Source of the DNA: Planctomycetia bacterium
GTDB taxonomy: Bacteria > Planctomycetota > Phycisphaerae > UBA1845 > UTPLA1
Reading direction: 5' to 3'
DNA length: 64,000 nt
Assembly: GCA_015075745.1 (NCBI GenBank)
Contig: JABTTW010000001.1
Span: 372,001 to 436,000 of the forward strand
A program made the position numbers and the translations under genes. Shown piece by piece: positions 1 through 9,037 of the stretch. Positions within the stretch are counted from its first letter, which is position 1. Every line of letters starts with the position of its first letter. The notes under the pieces were generated by a model. The model was not told where the DNA came from and did no database searches. It saw nothing but the letters and a program-made list of their open reading frames with translations.

Positions 1-575
1 GATGTGGGGTCGTGCGATGAGTCGAGGAGTCCGTCGATGTAGATCGCCAGGCCGTTTATCTGATCGCGGTCGACGCTGATGAGGACGTGATGCCATGCGG
101 CGTCGGTAAACGGGGCCGCCGTGTCGAACTCGGCGGTGTTGGCGCTGTTGTCGTCGAGGCGGACAGTCAGGACGTCGGTGCTTTGGAAGTAGACTTCCCA
201 GCCTCGTCCTGTGCCGGCGAGGGCGTCAAAGACGCCGTCGATGCTGGCGTCGCTGTTGTCGCGGCGGACCCAGAAGGCGAGAGAGAAGTCGGCCATGCCG
301 AAGTCGACGAAGTCGGGGTTGGGGACGGCGATGACGTTGTTGGGGGCCGTGCCGTTGGTGCCGACGACCAATGCCTGTCCGAGACCATTCGGGACGCCGG
401 CGGCCGTGAAGGACAGGTTGGAGCCCACGCTGCCGTCGGCCGTGCCTGTGCTGTCATTGCCGTTACCCGCGAAGCGGTATTCGTGAACCGGGACGGGCTG
501 TGCGAAGGCGGGCGTTGCCAGGAGGATGGCGCCGATCATTGCCGGCACGAGTTGTGATGTGTTTCGACGGTTCAT
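1..575 (-). CDS. Secreted LamG/concanavalin-like domain protein, C-terminus cut by window edge
   Basis: The reading frame starts at the ATG complementary to 573-575 and stays open to the window edge, so the C-terminus is missing. The start has an AGGTGA ribosome site about six bases upstream. The first 24 or so residues form a signal peptide ending in AFA before QPVP. The rest reads as a laminin-G/concanavalin A jelly-roll fold: a HEYRFAGNGNDSTG opening, a FSLAFWVRR strand, and the WHHVLISVDRDQINGLAIYIDG block that is diagnostic of LamG_3 domains. Such proteins are exported and usually bind glycans or sit on the surface. Whether a PEP-CTERM or another sorting tail follows cannot be seen. Confidence 0.8.
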   Translation of the reverse strand, partial: MNRRNTSQLVPAMIGAILLATPAFAQPVPVHEYRFAGNGNDSTGTADGSVGSNLSFTAAGVPNGLGQALVVGTNGTAPNNVIAVPNPDFVDFGMADFSLAFWVRRDNSDASIDGVFDALAGTGRGWEVYFQSTDVLTVRLDDNSANTAEFDTAAPFTDAAWHHVLISVDRDQINGLAIYIDGLLDSSHDPT

Positions 576-1005
576 TTTTTCACCTGTCCCTTCAGTGGGC
601 TCCATTCAGACGACACCGGAGTGAGGCCGTCCGGGATTTGGAGAATCAGGAATCCCACCCCTCGCTGATGGATGTCGAATCCAGGCTTGGGATCGGAGCC
701 TCTCCAAGGTTAAACACACGATCGAGGGCCGAACCCCATCATCGAATCCGGGCCGAGAAAAACGGGTCGTCGACAGAGAGTGCGACGACTCCTGTCGGAA
801 TTGCGGCGCATGCCAGGACGTAATGTCCTCGCAGCAGCCCCATTTTCCCCGGTGGTGAGCCCTTCGTAAGAACTCGATGGATTCGGCCAAGACCGAACAG
901 GCGGCGGAAGGACGCCGCGATGGCACTTATTTTAACACAATCGGAGGGCAGGCGGCCGGCGAATCAGGTGTTTTTTTAGAGAAAAAATCTTGCCTGGATT
1001 GGTGA
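576..1005. other. Intergenic region, no gene seen
   Basis: This stretch lies between the LamG gene and a broken four-helix-bundle gene. The open frames in it have no recognisable family motif, no good ribosome site and no conserved-looking composition. An A/T-rich patch near 920-990 could hold promoter elements, but I could not define a convincing pair of hexamers. Confidence 0.5.
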
Positions 1006-1134
1006 TTAGGCGCGATTTGATTGGTCGAAAAGAAAGTAGCATCCGCGCGGGAAATCCTCAGCCAGAACGGCAAGCTGGTCCGCGAAGTCCACGACCTTTT
1101 GGTACACGTCCAATTTCTCGAACATGAAGGCCAT
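1006..1134 (-). pseudogene. Truncated four-helix-bundle (S23/IVP family) protein remnant
   Basis: From the ATG complementary to 1132-1134 the minus strand encodes 42 residues. They begin MAFMFEKLDVYQKVVDFAD, continue with LAVLAEDFPRG, and end CYFLFDQSNRA before a TAA at 1006-1008. From memory of the family, this matches the N-terminal third of the small four-helix-bundle proteins (S23/23S-rRNA intervening-sequence family), normally about 115-125 residues, where NRA is followed by another helix (typically ALSIAxNLAEG). The downstream sequence does not continue the family in any frame I could see. I therefore call it a remnant, not a short functional gene. Confidence 0.55.
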
Positions 1135-1157
1135 TTATGATATCCAAGTGGAAATGA

Positions 1158-1277
1158 GCAGGAGAGCAGGTGAACAGGAGACCGCAGGTGTGGAGTCGAC
1201 TTGGCCCGGAGGCCGCTAGACGGTCAGGGGATTTGCTTCCCTCACCTGCTCTACTGTTCCACTCTTCACCTGCTCTA
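1158..1277. repeat. Inverted CACCTGCTCT repeats flanking the tRNA/four-helix remnant
   Basis: The word GAGCAGGTGAA (near 1164) recurs in inverted form as TTCACCTGCTCT (near 1265), with a further TCACCTGCTCT near 1242 and GCAGGTG near 1184. The arms lie about 85 bases apart, between the four-helix remnant and tRNA-Pro. I see no gene between the arms. This may be the trace of an insertion or of a structured intergenic element. Confidence 0.4.
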
Positions 1278-1295
1278 TTGCCGCTTCGCGGCAAT
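1277..1295. other. Hairpin just 3' of tRNA-Pro
   Basis: ATTGCCG and CGGCAAT form a perfect 7-bp stem around CTTCG. It begins at the discriminator base of the tRNA on the minus strand. No T-run follows on either strand, so it may be a processing or termination signal but is not a classical intrinsic terminator. Confidence 0.35.
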
Positions 1296-1369
1296 CGGGG
1301 CGAGAAGATTCGAACTTCCGACCTCTGCGTCCCGAACGCAGCGCTCTAACCAGGCTGAGCTACGCCCCG
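1295..1369 (-). tRNA. tRNA-Pro (anticodon CGG)
   Basis: Read on the minus strand, the acceptor arms CGGGGCG (1369-1363) and CGCCCCG (1302-1296) pair over seven bases, with A as discriminator. A D-arm TAGCTCAGCCTGGTTAGAGC follows. The anticodon arm is CTGCG-TTCGGGA-CGCAG, which gives anticodon CGG and reads the proline codon CCG. The T-arm carries the GTTCGAATC core. The 3' CCA is not encoded. Length is 75 nt, and all four arms pair as expected. Confidence 0.95.
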
Positions 1370-1702
1370 TAGCGTAAGCCCCTCATCGTACTAGGCCACG
1401 GCGTGATTGCAAGTCGCCGCCGCCGTCCGGTTTCGTCCTAAAACAAACGTCATAGGGCCGTTCACCGCTGCTCGCATGGGCCGGATTGATCCGATACAAA
1501 CAGCGTGGCGCATCAGCTTCATGATCCGCCGGATGAGCGGCCGGCGCAGTGAGTCGGACGACGGACTCGGCGGTCTTGACCCGTCCCCGCGATAAATGGG
1601 CGATCCGACTTCGGGAAATTTGCGGCTGTCGATGACGGCGGCACTTCCATATAATCCACCGAACCCGCGTCAGGAACGGACTCGACCCGGAGCTTTCTGA
1701 AT
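1370..1702. other. Intergenic region upstream of sdhB-like gene
   Basis: There is no supportable gene between tRNA-Pro and the sdhB-like start; the short frames present lack motifs and ribosome sites. No sdhA or sdhC fragment is visible here. Confidence 0.5.
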
Positions 1703-2596
1703 ATGGCAACACACAACGCGTCTCATCACGACGATCATCACGGCCCAGAGGTTCATCACGGCCATGAAGATCACCAACCGATCGTCTTTCGCATTGCCCG
1801 ACAGGATCGACCGGGAACGGCTCGATATTGGCAGAGCTTTTCGGTGCCACGCGTTCCCGGCATGAACGTGATCTCGGCTCTGCAGATGATCGCTGCCAAT
1901 CCGACGCCCATCGGGGCCAGCAGTGCGACGACACCGGTGGTGTGGGATTGCAACTGCCTGGAAGAGGTCTGCGGCGCGTGCACCATGGTGATCAACGGCA
2001 GCGTCCGGCAAGCATGTACAGCCCTGGTCGACAACATCGGTCGCACCGACGCCGGCGAGATTGAGCTGGAGCCGATGACCAAGTTTCCGGTGGTGCGCGA
2101 CTTGATGGTCAATCGCCGGCGTATGTTTCGCGGGCTGGAGCGCATCAAAGCCTGGATCCCGGTCGACGGCTATTACGACGCCGGCCCCGGGCCTATTCAG
2201 AGCCCCGAGGACCAGGACGAGGCTTATCCACTTTCCGAGTGCATGACCTGTGGATGCTGCATGGAGGCTTGTCCGCAGTACACAAAACAGGACATCGCAA
2301 GATATCCGGGAGAGTCGGACGCCGACTTTTCAAAGCGAGAAGACGCGGCCTACGATCAGAGCTTCGTCGGCCCCGCCGTCATTTCGCAGACCGTGCTGTT
2401 CAATTCTCATCCGTCCGGAAAGATGAGCGCCTCATCGCGTCTGGAGGCACTGATGGGTCCGGGCGGCATCACCGACTGCGGCAACGCACAGAACTGCGTC
2501 AAGGTCTGCCCGAAGGAAATCCCGCTGACTCGATCCATCGCCCGGGCAGGACGAGAAACGAGCATCTACTCGATCATGCGTTGGCTGAGCAAGTAG
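1703..2596 (+). CDS. sdhB: Succinate dehydrogenase/fumarate reductase iron-sulfur subunit with His-rich N-terminus
   Basis: 297 residues. In the family this subunit carries electrons between the FAD subunit and the quinone site on the cytoplasmic membrane. Three clusters are visible. The [2Fe-2S] site is C83, C85, C90 and C93 with C105. The first ferredoxin motif is C180-x2-C183-x2-C186-x3-C190-P, and the second is C259, C265 and C269-P. These would bind the [4Fe-4S] and [3Fe-4S] clusters. The first 24 residues are unusual, with nine histidines (ATHNASHHDDHHGPEVHHGH), an extension not normally found in SdhB. Its neighbours are a tRNA and a MORN-like protein. No flavoprotein or membrane anchor is adjacent, so partner subunits must be encoded elsewhere. 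Confidence 0.9.
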   Translation: MATHNASHHDDHHGPEVHHGHEDHQPIVFRIARQDRPGTARYWQSFSVPRVPGMNVISALQMIAANPTPIGASSATTPVVWDCNCLEEVCGACTMVINGSVRQACTALVDNIGRTDAGEIELEPMTKFPVVRDLMVNRRRMFRGLERIKAWIPVDGYYDAGPGPIQSPEDQDEAYPLSECMTCGCCMEACPQYTKQDIARYPGESDADFSKREDAAYDQSFVGPAVISQTVLFNSHPSGKMSASSRLEALMGPGGITDCGNAQNCVKVCPKEIPLTRSIARAGRETSIYSIMRWLSK

Positions 2597-2644
2597 CCTC
2601 GTGCTCGTCATGTGCCGTTATCGCTCCCGCAGGAATTTGTGCCG

Positions 2645-3118
2645 ATGACCGCATCCAGTGATCAACCCGGCGATCATGCGCATCGCGGGCCGGATGACGG
2701 CGCGTCAGCGTATCCCGATTCACACTTAGCGAAGTCCGGGCGGCTCGGCACAGGCTCGCCGAAAACGAAGCTCCTATTAAGCCTGGTTCCGCTCACCGTT
2801 CTCGCTCTATGGTTCGCCTACATGTGGTTTGTCAGCGGCGTGATCCCGGCCCAGGAGAAATACTCAAGCGGTGCGATCAAGGCCGAGGGGTATTTGAAGC
2901 GCGAGAATCTGGGCGAGTACGTCCGCCACGGCCACTGGATTACTTACTTTGAGAATGGCGCCAAGTCGGGCGAGGGATCGTACGACATGGGGGCGAAAAC
3001 GGGAAAATGGACCTACTGGGATGAACTGGGAGTGCAGCGTACTTCGCCGCACCCGTCCGACCATGAGGATGCGGATCGCGCGGCGACCACAACTCATCAC
3101 CAGCCGCCGTCAGACTGA
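2645..3118 (+). CDS. Single-pass membrane protein with MORN-like repeat
   Basis: I chose the ATG at 2645 because an AGGAA lies nine bases upstream; in-frame GTG codons at 2612 and 2639 are alternatives. The 157-residue product has a hydrophilic N-terminus, one transmembrane segment (TKLLLSLVPLTVLALWFAYM) and an outer domain. That domain carries W-x-Y-F-E-N-G and GxKTGKWTYWDELG signatures of MORN/YwqK-type repeats. The tail is rich in His and Asp. It lies 48 bases after sdhB and may be co-transcribed, but no functional link is established. The role is unknown. Confidence 0.65.
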   Translation: MTASSDQPGDHAHRGPDDGASAYPDSHLAKSGRLGTGSPKTKLLLSLVPLTVLALWFAYMWFVSGVIPAQEKYSSGAIKAEGYLKRENLGEYVRHGHWITYFENGAKSGEGSYDMGAKTGKWTYWDELGVQRTSPHPSDHEDADRAATTTHHQPPSD

Positions 3119-3182
3119 TCTGGCAAACCTTGCCACCGCACCCGATGCATTTCGCATCGCTCCATCGGACAAGTCACCAGAA

Positions 3183-4181
3183 TCAACGGGACCTGGCGGC
3201 TGAGGCGTCCGTCACCGGGCGAGTGTCAGATCCCAAACCATTCCACAAGTGATTCGACGCGATGGGGTCGGTCCCATCCGCGTCCGCAACGACAACGCCA
3301 ACGTCATCCTGTCGATATCCCAACTCCGCGAGCGATGACAACGCGGAATGGCCGTCGGCAAAGCTCACGACCGCGCGACCGCGATGACGTGCCTCGGCCG
3401 GCGAATGCTGAATCGGACCATCCGAAGAACCGGGGCCGAACTTGAGCGCGTTCTTCTCACGGGCCAGGCGCGGTGGGTCCAGGGTGTAGGAGTGTTTTCC
3501 ATGTTCGGGATGGGCTCCGCGACTGTCGGCGAAAACGACGGTCTGAGCAGTCGCCTTGATGCTGTTTTCGGATACGCCGAAATTGTCAAAGTCCGGCGGA
3601 TTCGAGTCCGTGCGGGCGTTTCCCAGGTATTGATAGTTGTAGCCGTATGCGCCATTGCGGATATCACTCGCATTCGCACCGATGAGACTCGGACAATTGA
3701 AATAGCCGTTGTTTATGGTGCGCGAGAAGGAGTCGCTCCATGGCGAGGCGCCGTCGGCCGGCGGCGTGATCACGGGGCCGAGCTCAAAGGCCAGAAACCA
3801 GTGCCATCTCGGCTCAGCAGCGCCGTACTCGTTCACATATGTGACGCCGTTCACCTTTGAGAGCCGCATGGGCGGGTACCAGCCGCCCGATTTCTCAAGG
3901 TACATGACGGTCGTGACGCCCATCCGCCGCAAGTTGGACAAACAGGCCGTGCCGTGTGCCGTCTTTCGGGCTGCACTCAAGACAGGGAGCATGATGCCGA
4001 CGAGCACGGCGATGACCGACATGACCACGAGCAGCTCGATGAGGGTGAAGGCCTGGCGTCGAACGTCCGAGCCAAGCCGGGCGTCGGTCGTCCAACGATT
4101 CATTTGAGGCGACCGTTGAGGGCGAGCCGCTTTCACTCGCAACAATCGAGCGGATGCAGACGGGTGCGATTCTGGAAACAT
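3183..4181 (-). CDS. Prepilin-like protein with H-X9-DG motif (type II secretion/pseudopilin-type leader)
   Basis: A basic leader is followed by QA|FTLIELLVVMSVIAVLVGIML, a type IV prepilin cleavage/methylation segment with Ala instead of the usual Gly at -1. The C-terminal half carries H-x9-D-G (HRGRAVVSFADG), the hallmark of the large planctomycete pseudopilin-like family often labelled DUF1559. These proteins are inserted in the inner membrane by the N-terminal helix and exposed outside; their function is not settled. The ATG at 4181 has AAAGG seven bases upstream but gives a long leader of about 45 residues. The ATG at 4103 gives a more typical leader but has no ribosome site. Confidence 0.85.
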   Translation of the reverse strand: MFPESHPSASARLLRVKAARPQRSPQMNRWTTDARLGSDVRRQAFTLIELLVVMSVIAVLVGIMLPVLSAARKTAHGTACLSNLRRMGVTTVMYLEKSGGWYPPMRLSKVNGVTYVNEYGAAEPRWHWFLAFELGPVITPPADGASPWSDSFSRTINNGYFNCPSLIGANASDIRNGAYGYNYQYLGNARTDSNPPDFDNFGVSENSIKATAQTVVFADSRGAHPEHGKHSYTLDPPRLAREKNALKFGPGSSDGPIQHSPAEARHRGRAVVSFADGHSALSSLAELGYRQDDVGVVVADADGTDPIASNHLWNGLGSDTRPVTDASAARSR

Positions 4182-4847
4182 CAATCGACCTTTCGGAGTG
4201 GATCTGGGCGCGCCCTCGGCGGTACCTGCTCGGTCGCCACGATTCGCGTCGAAGCGAAACAGTTTGCCGGCGTCGAGCCGTGCAGATCATGTGATGTGGA
4301 CCTGGGAGCCATGGGCATTAAGATATTGAGACTCAGTCTCAATGTCAAGCCGATTGGGCCCTCGTCGGAAAATGATCATAACCAATTGTGGATTAACGAG
4401 TTCTGGCTTGCCCATACCCAACGCTTCGAATTGGGAGAATCGAGTCGGGGAGCCGCAAGGGCACTGGTTTGAATCGAACCGTCGCGGTTTGGTATGCTCA
4501 CTTCTCCAGATGTTTCTCCGGAGGGGGGCTGGCTTTCGCCCCATATTTCAGTCACACGGCGCGCGCTGACGGGGGTAGGTCGGGTTCGATGGATCAAGCG
4601 TCGAACTGAGACCGCTAACATCGCTTTCGTCGATGGTTTCTGCTTTCCAGCGGCCTTCGACGTGAAGTCGTGCCCCTATAGTGACGAGTTTCTTGCACTG
4701 TGGCTCTGCGTTGCCCCATGACTTGCCTTGGGGGAGTCGGCGTGCGTCCTGCAGCCCAGGCACGGAGTTTGACGACACGAAGTCGAGTTTTGGCGCCTTC
4801 CGGGAGGGAAGCGGCAGATGATTGCAGGTAATGAGTTGGAGGCGGAT
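4182..4847. other. Divergent intergenic region, no gene seen
   Basis: This 666-base stretch separates the prepilin-like gene (minus) from the DUF11 gene (plus). Its short frames do not resemble a family. A GGTTTGAATCGAACC dyad near 4468 has a tRNA-like look, but no arms pair. Promoters for both flanking genes presumably lie here. Confidence 0.45.
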
Positions 4848-7124
4848 ATGAGTCGGCAACTGTCAACGAGAGCATTGATCACCCTCATCGCCCTATTGGG
4901 TCTGGGATCGGCAGGATGCCGGAACAGCATGCCCCATTCGGCTACATGGCCTGCAACGGGCGACACGATTCCGACGCATCCGAAGCCTCCCGAGGGCGGC
5001 TATTACACCGATTGGGACCCCTTCGCCGGCACGATTGAGATCGACCCGGTCGAGGCGGTCAATCCCGTCAAGACGCAGCATGTGCTCATCGCGACCGTGC
5101 GCGACAAGGACGGCAAGCCGCTCCCGAATCGCCGCGTCGAATGGATCATCGCCGAAGGCAGCGTCGGCAGCATCATTGAGATCGATGAGAGCGGGTTCCG
5201 CGCCAGCCGCGGCTACAAGCTGACCAACACGTTTGCGGTATCGCACACGAACAACTTCAAGCATGTCATCACGCGCGGCACCGAAGACCCTGACGATGAC
5301 CTCGTTCTCGACGAGGGGCAGACCTGGTGCGTCATCAGCTCGCCGGTGGAAGGCGATACGCACATCATCGCATATTGCCCGGCCATTTATGACTGGACCA
5401 AGCACAAGGTCTTCGCCGTCAAGCATTGGTACGACGTCGGCTGGGAGTGGCCGCCTGCCGCGACCAACATGGTCGGCACGCCGCACGAACTGGTGACGCG
5501 CGTCTTCAAGCACTCAGACGGCTCACCGCTCGTGGGCTATAAAGTCGTCTACAAACTCGCTTCAGGCCCCGGCGGTACCTTTGCTCCGGGCGGATCGACC
5601 AGCGTCTCCGTGCAGTCTGACTCGGCCGGCCTCGCCAAGGTCACGCTCAATCAGGACGCGCCGGTCGAAGGCGTGAACGACATACAGATCGACATCATCC
5701 GCCCGGACGATGTGCAGTGCTGCAAGCCCGGCGGACATATCGCGACGGGGCACACGACGAAGACCTGGCTCGCGCCGCAGATCGACATTACCAAGAACGC
5801 CCCACCGCGCGCGGAGGTCGGCGAGGAATTCGACTACAGCATCGTCGTGACCAACCCCGCGCAGATGGCCGCCTCGGATGTCACGGTGCGTGACACTTTG
5901 CCGAACGGGATTTCCTACGTTGCCAGTCGGCCCGCGGCGACCGTCGCGGGTCAGGCCCTTTCCTGGTCGATCGGCGACCTGGCGGGCGGCGGCAGCGTTC
6001 CGATCGCCGTCAAAGTCACGGGCCAACGCTCAGGCACCTATCACAACTGCGCCGACGTCACGGCGTCGAACGGTCTGTCTGACAACGACTGTGCCGACAC
6101 GGTCATCGTCGAGCCCAAGCTGGCCCTCTCGATGAACTGTCAGGTGGAGATGATGCTCTGCGATCCGCTCCCCTACCGCGTCGTGGTCACCAATACCGGC
6201 GACGGCACGGCTCGGAACGTCATGGTCAAAGTCGATCTCCCGGACGGCCTGGCAACCGGCGACGGCCGAGGGTCGCTGTCCTTCTCGGCGGGCAATCTCA
6301 GCCCCGGCCAGAGCAAGGAAGCCAACTTCAATCTGAAGGCCTCGCGCCAGGGTGGCTATGCACTGCGAGCCATGGCCAGCGCCGACGGCGGCCTTTCCGC
6401 CGACGCGGGCTGCGATACGCGGATCGTGATGCCCAAGCTGGCGGTCACCAAGACCGGCCCGCAGATGCGCTATCTCGGTCGCCCGGCAAGCTATCAGATC
6501 ACCGTCTCGAATGAGGGTGACGCCCCCGCCAAGGACACCGTGCTTGTCGACACCTTGCCTGCGGGGATGGAGTTTGTCAGCGCCAGCGACGGCGGACACC
6601 CCGGCCAGGGCGGCATCATGTGGAACCTCGGCACGCTGTCACCGGGCGCGTCGAAGTCGGTGTCGGTGGATATGAAGGCTGGGCGCATCGGTACGATCAG
6701 CAACACCGCGACGGCCCGCGCGTTCTGCACCGAGGCCTCCGCCTCGTACACGATGAACGTCGAGGGCGTACCGGCCATCCTTCTGGAAGTCGTGGACGTC
6801 CATGACCCGATCGAGGTCGGCGCGAACGAAACCTACGAGATCACGGTCGTCAATCAGGGCTCGTCAGAGGGAACGAACATCAAGATTGTCGCCACCCTTC
6901 CGCCGGAGCAGGAGTACGTCTCCGCCGACGGCCCGACGAACGCGTCGGTGGAGGGCAAGACAGTCACGTTTGCACCGCTGCCCCGACTGAATCCCAAGGC
7001 GTCGGCGGTCTATCGACTGACCGTCAAGGGTACGGCCGCGAACGATGTTCGATTCAAGGTGATGATGACCAGCGATCAGGCCCAAGAGCCGGTCGAGGAA
7101 ACTGAAAGCACGCACATCTATTGA
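4848..7124 (+). CDS. DUF11-repeat lipoprotein (paralogue A)
   Basis: The ATG at 4848 is preceded by GGAGG five bases away, which decides the start. The N-terminus is a signal with a lipobox-like end (LGLGSAGC). After a Pro-rich linker comes a bacterial Ig-like segment (about residues 65-300; VRDKDGKPLPNRRVEW is typical). Four DUF11 domains follow, each with the Y.I.V.N.G....A..V.V.D.LP.G pattern; the first begins near DITKNAPPRAE and the last near ILLEVVDVHDPIEVG. In the family DUF11 domains are beta-sandwich repeats of surface or secreted proteins. At 758 residues it is longer than its tandem neighbour, which lacks the Ig-like part. Probably an envelope structural or adhesive protein. Confidence 0.8.
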   Translation: MSRQLSTRALITLIALLGLGSAGCRNSMPHSATWPATGDTIPTHPKPPEGGYYTDWDPFAGTIEIDPVEAVNPVKTQHVLIATVRDKDGKPLPNRRVEWIIAEGSVGSIIEIDESGFRASRGYKLTNTFAVSHTNNFKHVITRGTEDPDDDLVLDEGQTWCVISSPVEGDTHIIAYCPAIYDWTKHKVFAVKHWYDVGWEWPPAATNMVGTPHELVTRVFKHSDGSPLVGYKVVYKLASGPGGTFAPGGSTSVSVQSDSAGLAKVTLNQDAPVEGVNDIQIDIIRPDDVQCCKPGGHIATGHTTKTWLAPQIDITKNAPPRAEVGEEFDYSIVVTNPAQMAASDVTVRDTLPNGISYVASRPAATVAGQALSWSIGDLAGGGSVPIAVKVTGQRSGTYHNCADVTASNGLSDNDCADTVIVEPKLALSMNCQVEMMLCDPLPYRVVVTNTGDGTARNVMVKVDLPDGLATGDGRGSLSFSAGNLSPGQSKEANFNLKASRQGGYALRAMASADGGLSADAGCDTRIVMPKLAVTKTGPQMRYLGRPASYQITVSNEGDAPAKDTVLVDTLPAGMEFVSASDGGHPGQGGIMWNLGTLSPGASKSVSVDMKAGRIGTISNTATARAFCTEASASYTMNVEGVPAILLEVVDVHDPIEVGANETYEITVVNQGSSEGTNIKIVATLPPEQEYVSADGPTNASVEGKTVTFAPLPRLNPKASAVYRLTVKGTAANDVRFKVMMTSDQAQEPVEETESTHIY

Positions 7125-7255
7125 TGTGCCGCAATTGAAGGTTCGGAGGACGGCGCGACCTGTCGAAAGATGCCGGTCGCGTCCAACTCCCTTGACCGTT
7201 GTTCGAATCAGGTTGGGTCCAGCAGGCCCCAGCCGGCAGACGTAAGGAGACGGCG

Positions 7256-9004
7256 ATGTTGCGTCAGGGACAGACGAAGTGGTTCGTGGCTGTCATCTCT
7301 ACAGCCTTGTTTGCATCCATGTCGTTCGGCCAGCAGGGCGGCGATCGTCGCCCGCGAATGGGCAGCGCCGCCGAGAAGCCCGCAAGCCAAGCCTCTCATC
7401 CCGCCCCCAAGGTCGCCCCAGCGATGCCCGCAAAGGTCGAGGCTGCTCCTTCGCAATCCGCGCCAACTGAGCAAATGCGCGAAACGTCAGCGGATTCGCC
7501 GCCTGCGGCTCGTTCACTCAGCACGCCGCCCGCCGAGTCGGCGACGATGATTCGCTCAACGCCGCCCTCGCAGGCTGCGTCGGCATCGCCCGTTATCAGC
7601 CAACCGCGCCAAAACCAGGTCAGCCGCACACAGAGTTACTACCCCTCGGGCGATCGCGCCACCAGTGCGATTCTCCTGGAGCGAAGCGTTCCCGCTGAAG
7701 TCCGCGTGGGCGAGTCCTTCTCTTACGACATCACGCTCACCAATCTGACCGGCCATGACGTGAGCGAACTGTCCCTCACCGAGAAACTGCCGTCGGCGTT
7801 TGAATTGTCGAGCTCAACGCCGTCGGGCGCGTCGGCCGGAGATCGCTCGTTGAATTGGTCGCTCGGCACGCTTGCGGCCCGGCAGTCCACGACGATCAAG
7901 GTCACCGGCGCGGCCGCATCGGTCGGCGAACTCAACTACTGCGCCACCGTCACCTTCAAGACCGAAATCTGCGGGGCCAACCGCGCCGTTCAACCTGAGC
8001 TGGGACTCACGCTGACCGCACCGGCTGAAGTCATCCTCTGCGACCCCATCACGCTTAGATACGTCGTCTCAAATCGCGGCTCCGGCGTTGCACGGAATGT
8101 GAAAGTAACCGGCGCACTCCCTGACGGCTGGACCGCGCAGGACGGCCGGGCAAATGTGTCGTTCTCCGCGGGCGACCTCGCCGCGGGACAGTCGCGCGAG
8201 TTCAGTGTCACCACCAAGGCATCCGCCACGGGACGATTCAGCAACACGGCGAGCGCCGTTGAAGACGGAGGCTTGACCGCCGATGCATCCGCCGACACCG
8301 GCGTGACGGTTCCCAAGCTCGCCCTCACCAAGTCCGGCCCGGAAAAGCGCTATCTGGGCCGACCGGCCAAGTACGATATTACCATTGCGAACAACGGTGA
8401 CGCCCCGGCGAAGGACACCGTCATCGTCGACGACGTCTCAAGCGGCGCGCGTGTGACGGATGCGGGCAACGGACAAGTTTCCGGTGGCCAGGTCACCTGG
8501 CGCGTCGGAACGATTGAGCCGGGCGCGTCGCAGTCACTCTCGATCTCGGTGATACCGAATCAGATCGGGACCATCACGAACAAGGTCTCGGCGAAGGCGT
8601 ACTGCGCCGAGGCCGATGCTGAAACGACGACCGAAGTCGTCGGCATCCCGGCCATTCTCCTCGAAGTCGTGGACAACGACGACCCGATCGAGGTCGGGGC
8701 CAACGAGACCTACGACATCATCGTCGTCAATCAGGGCTCGGCCGAGGGGACCAACATCGCCATCACTTGCACGATCCCGCCGCAGCAGGAGTATGTCTCA
8801 GCGGATGGTCCGACCGCCGCCACTGCCCAGGGCAAGATCGTGACTTTTGCACCGCTGCCCCGGCTCGACCCCAAGGCCAAGGCCACCTTCCGCATCACCG
8901 TCAGGGGAACCGCGATGGCCGACGTGCGATTCCGGGTCTCCATGATCAGCGACCAACTCCAGTCGCCGGTCGAGGAAACCGAGAGCACGCACATTTACGA
9001 ATGA
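7256..9004 (+). CDS. DUF11-repeat secreted protein (paralogue B)
   Basis: The ATG at 7256 follows AAGGAG at a six-base spacing. It has a Sec signal peptide (FVAVISTALFASMSFGQQ) and a low-complexity Ala/Pro/Ser/Gln linker to about residue 130, followed by four DUF11 domains. The last two domains are closely similar to those of the gene just upstream. Both end with the same block: IPAILLEVVD, DPIEVGANETY, QEYVSADGPT, FAPLPRL and PVEETESTHIY. It lies 131 bases downstream, so the pair is a tandem duplication and probably one transcription unit. Unlike paralogue A it is not a lipoprotein, so it may be released or may associate with A. Confidence 0.8.
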   Translation: MLRQGQTKWFVAVISTALFASMSFGQQGGDRRPRMGSAAEKPASQASHPAPKVAPAMPAKVEAAPSQSAPTEQMRETSADSPPAARSLSTPPAESATMIRSTPPSQAASASPVISQPRQNQVSRTQSYYPSGDRATSAILLERSVPAEVRVGESFSYDITLTNLTGHDVSELSLTEKLPSAFELSSSTPSGASAGDRSLNWSLGTLAARQSTTIKVTGAAASVGELNYCATVTFKTEICGANRAVQPELGLTLTAPAEVILCDPITLRYVVSNRGSGVARNVKVTGALPDGWTAQDGRANVSFSAGDLAAGQSREFSVTTKASATGRFSNTASAVEDGGLTADASADTGVTVPKLALTKSGPEKRYLGRPAKYDITIANNGDAPAKDTVIVDDVSSGARVTDAGNGQVSGGQVTWRVGTIEPGASQSLSISVIPNQIGTITNKVSAKAYCAEADAETTTEVVGIPAILLEVVDNDDPIEVGANETYDIIVVNQGSAEGTNIAITCTIPPQQEYVSADGPTAATAQGKIVTFAPLPRLDPKAKATFRITVRGTAMADVRFRVSMISDQLQSPVEETESTHIYE

Positions 9005-9037
9005 ATTCGTGCGCGCGATCCATCGATCGCCCTGCGG

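Noticed and set aside
4455..4490. tRNA-like GGTTTGAATCGAACC segment
   Set aside because: No acceptor, D- or anticodon arms pair around it on either strand.
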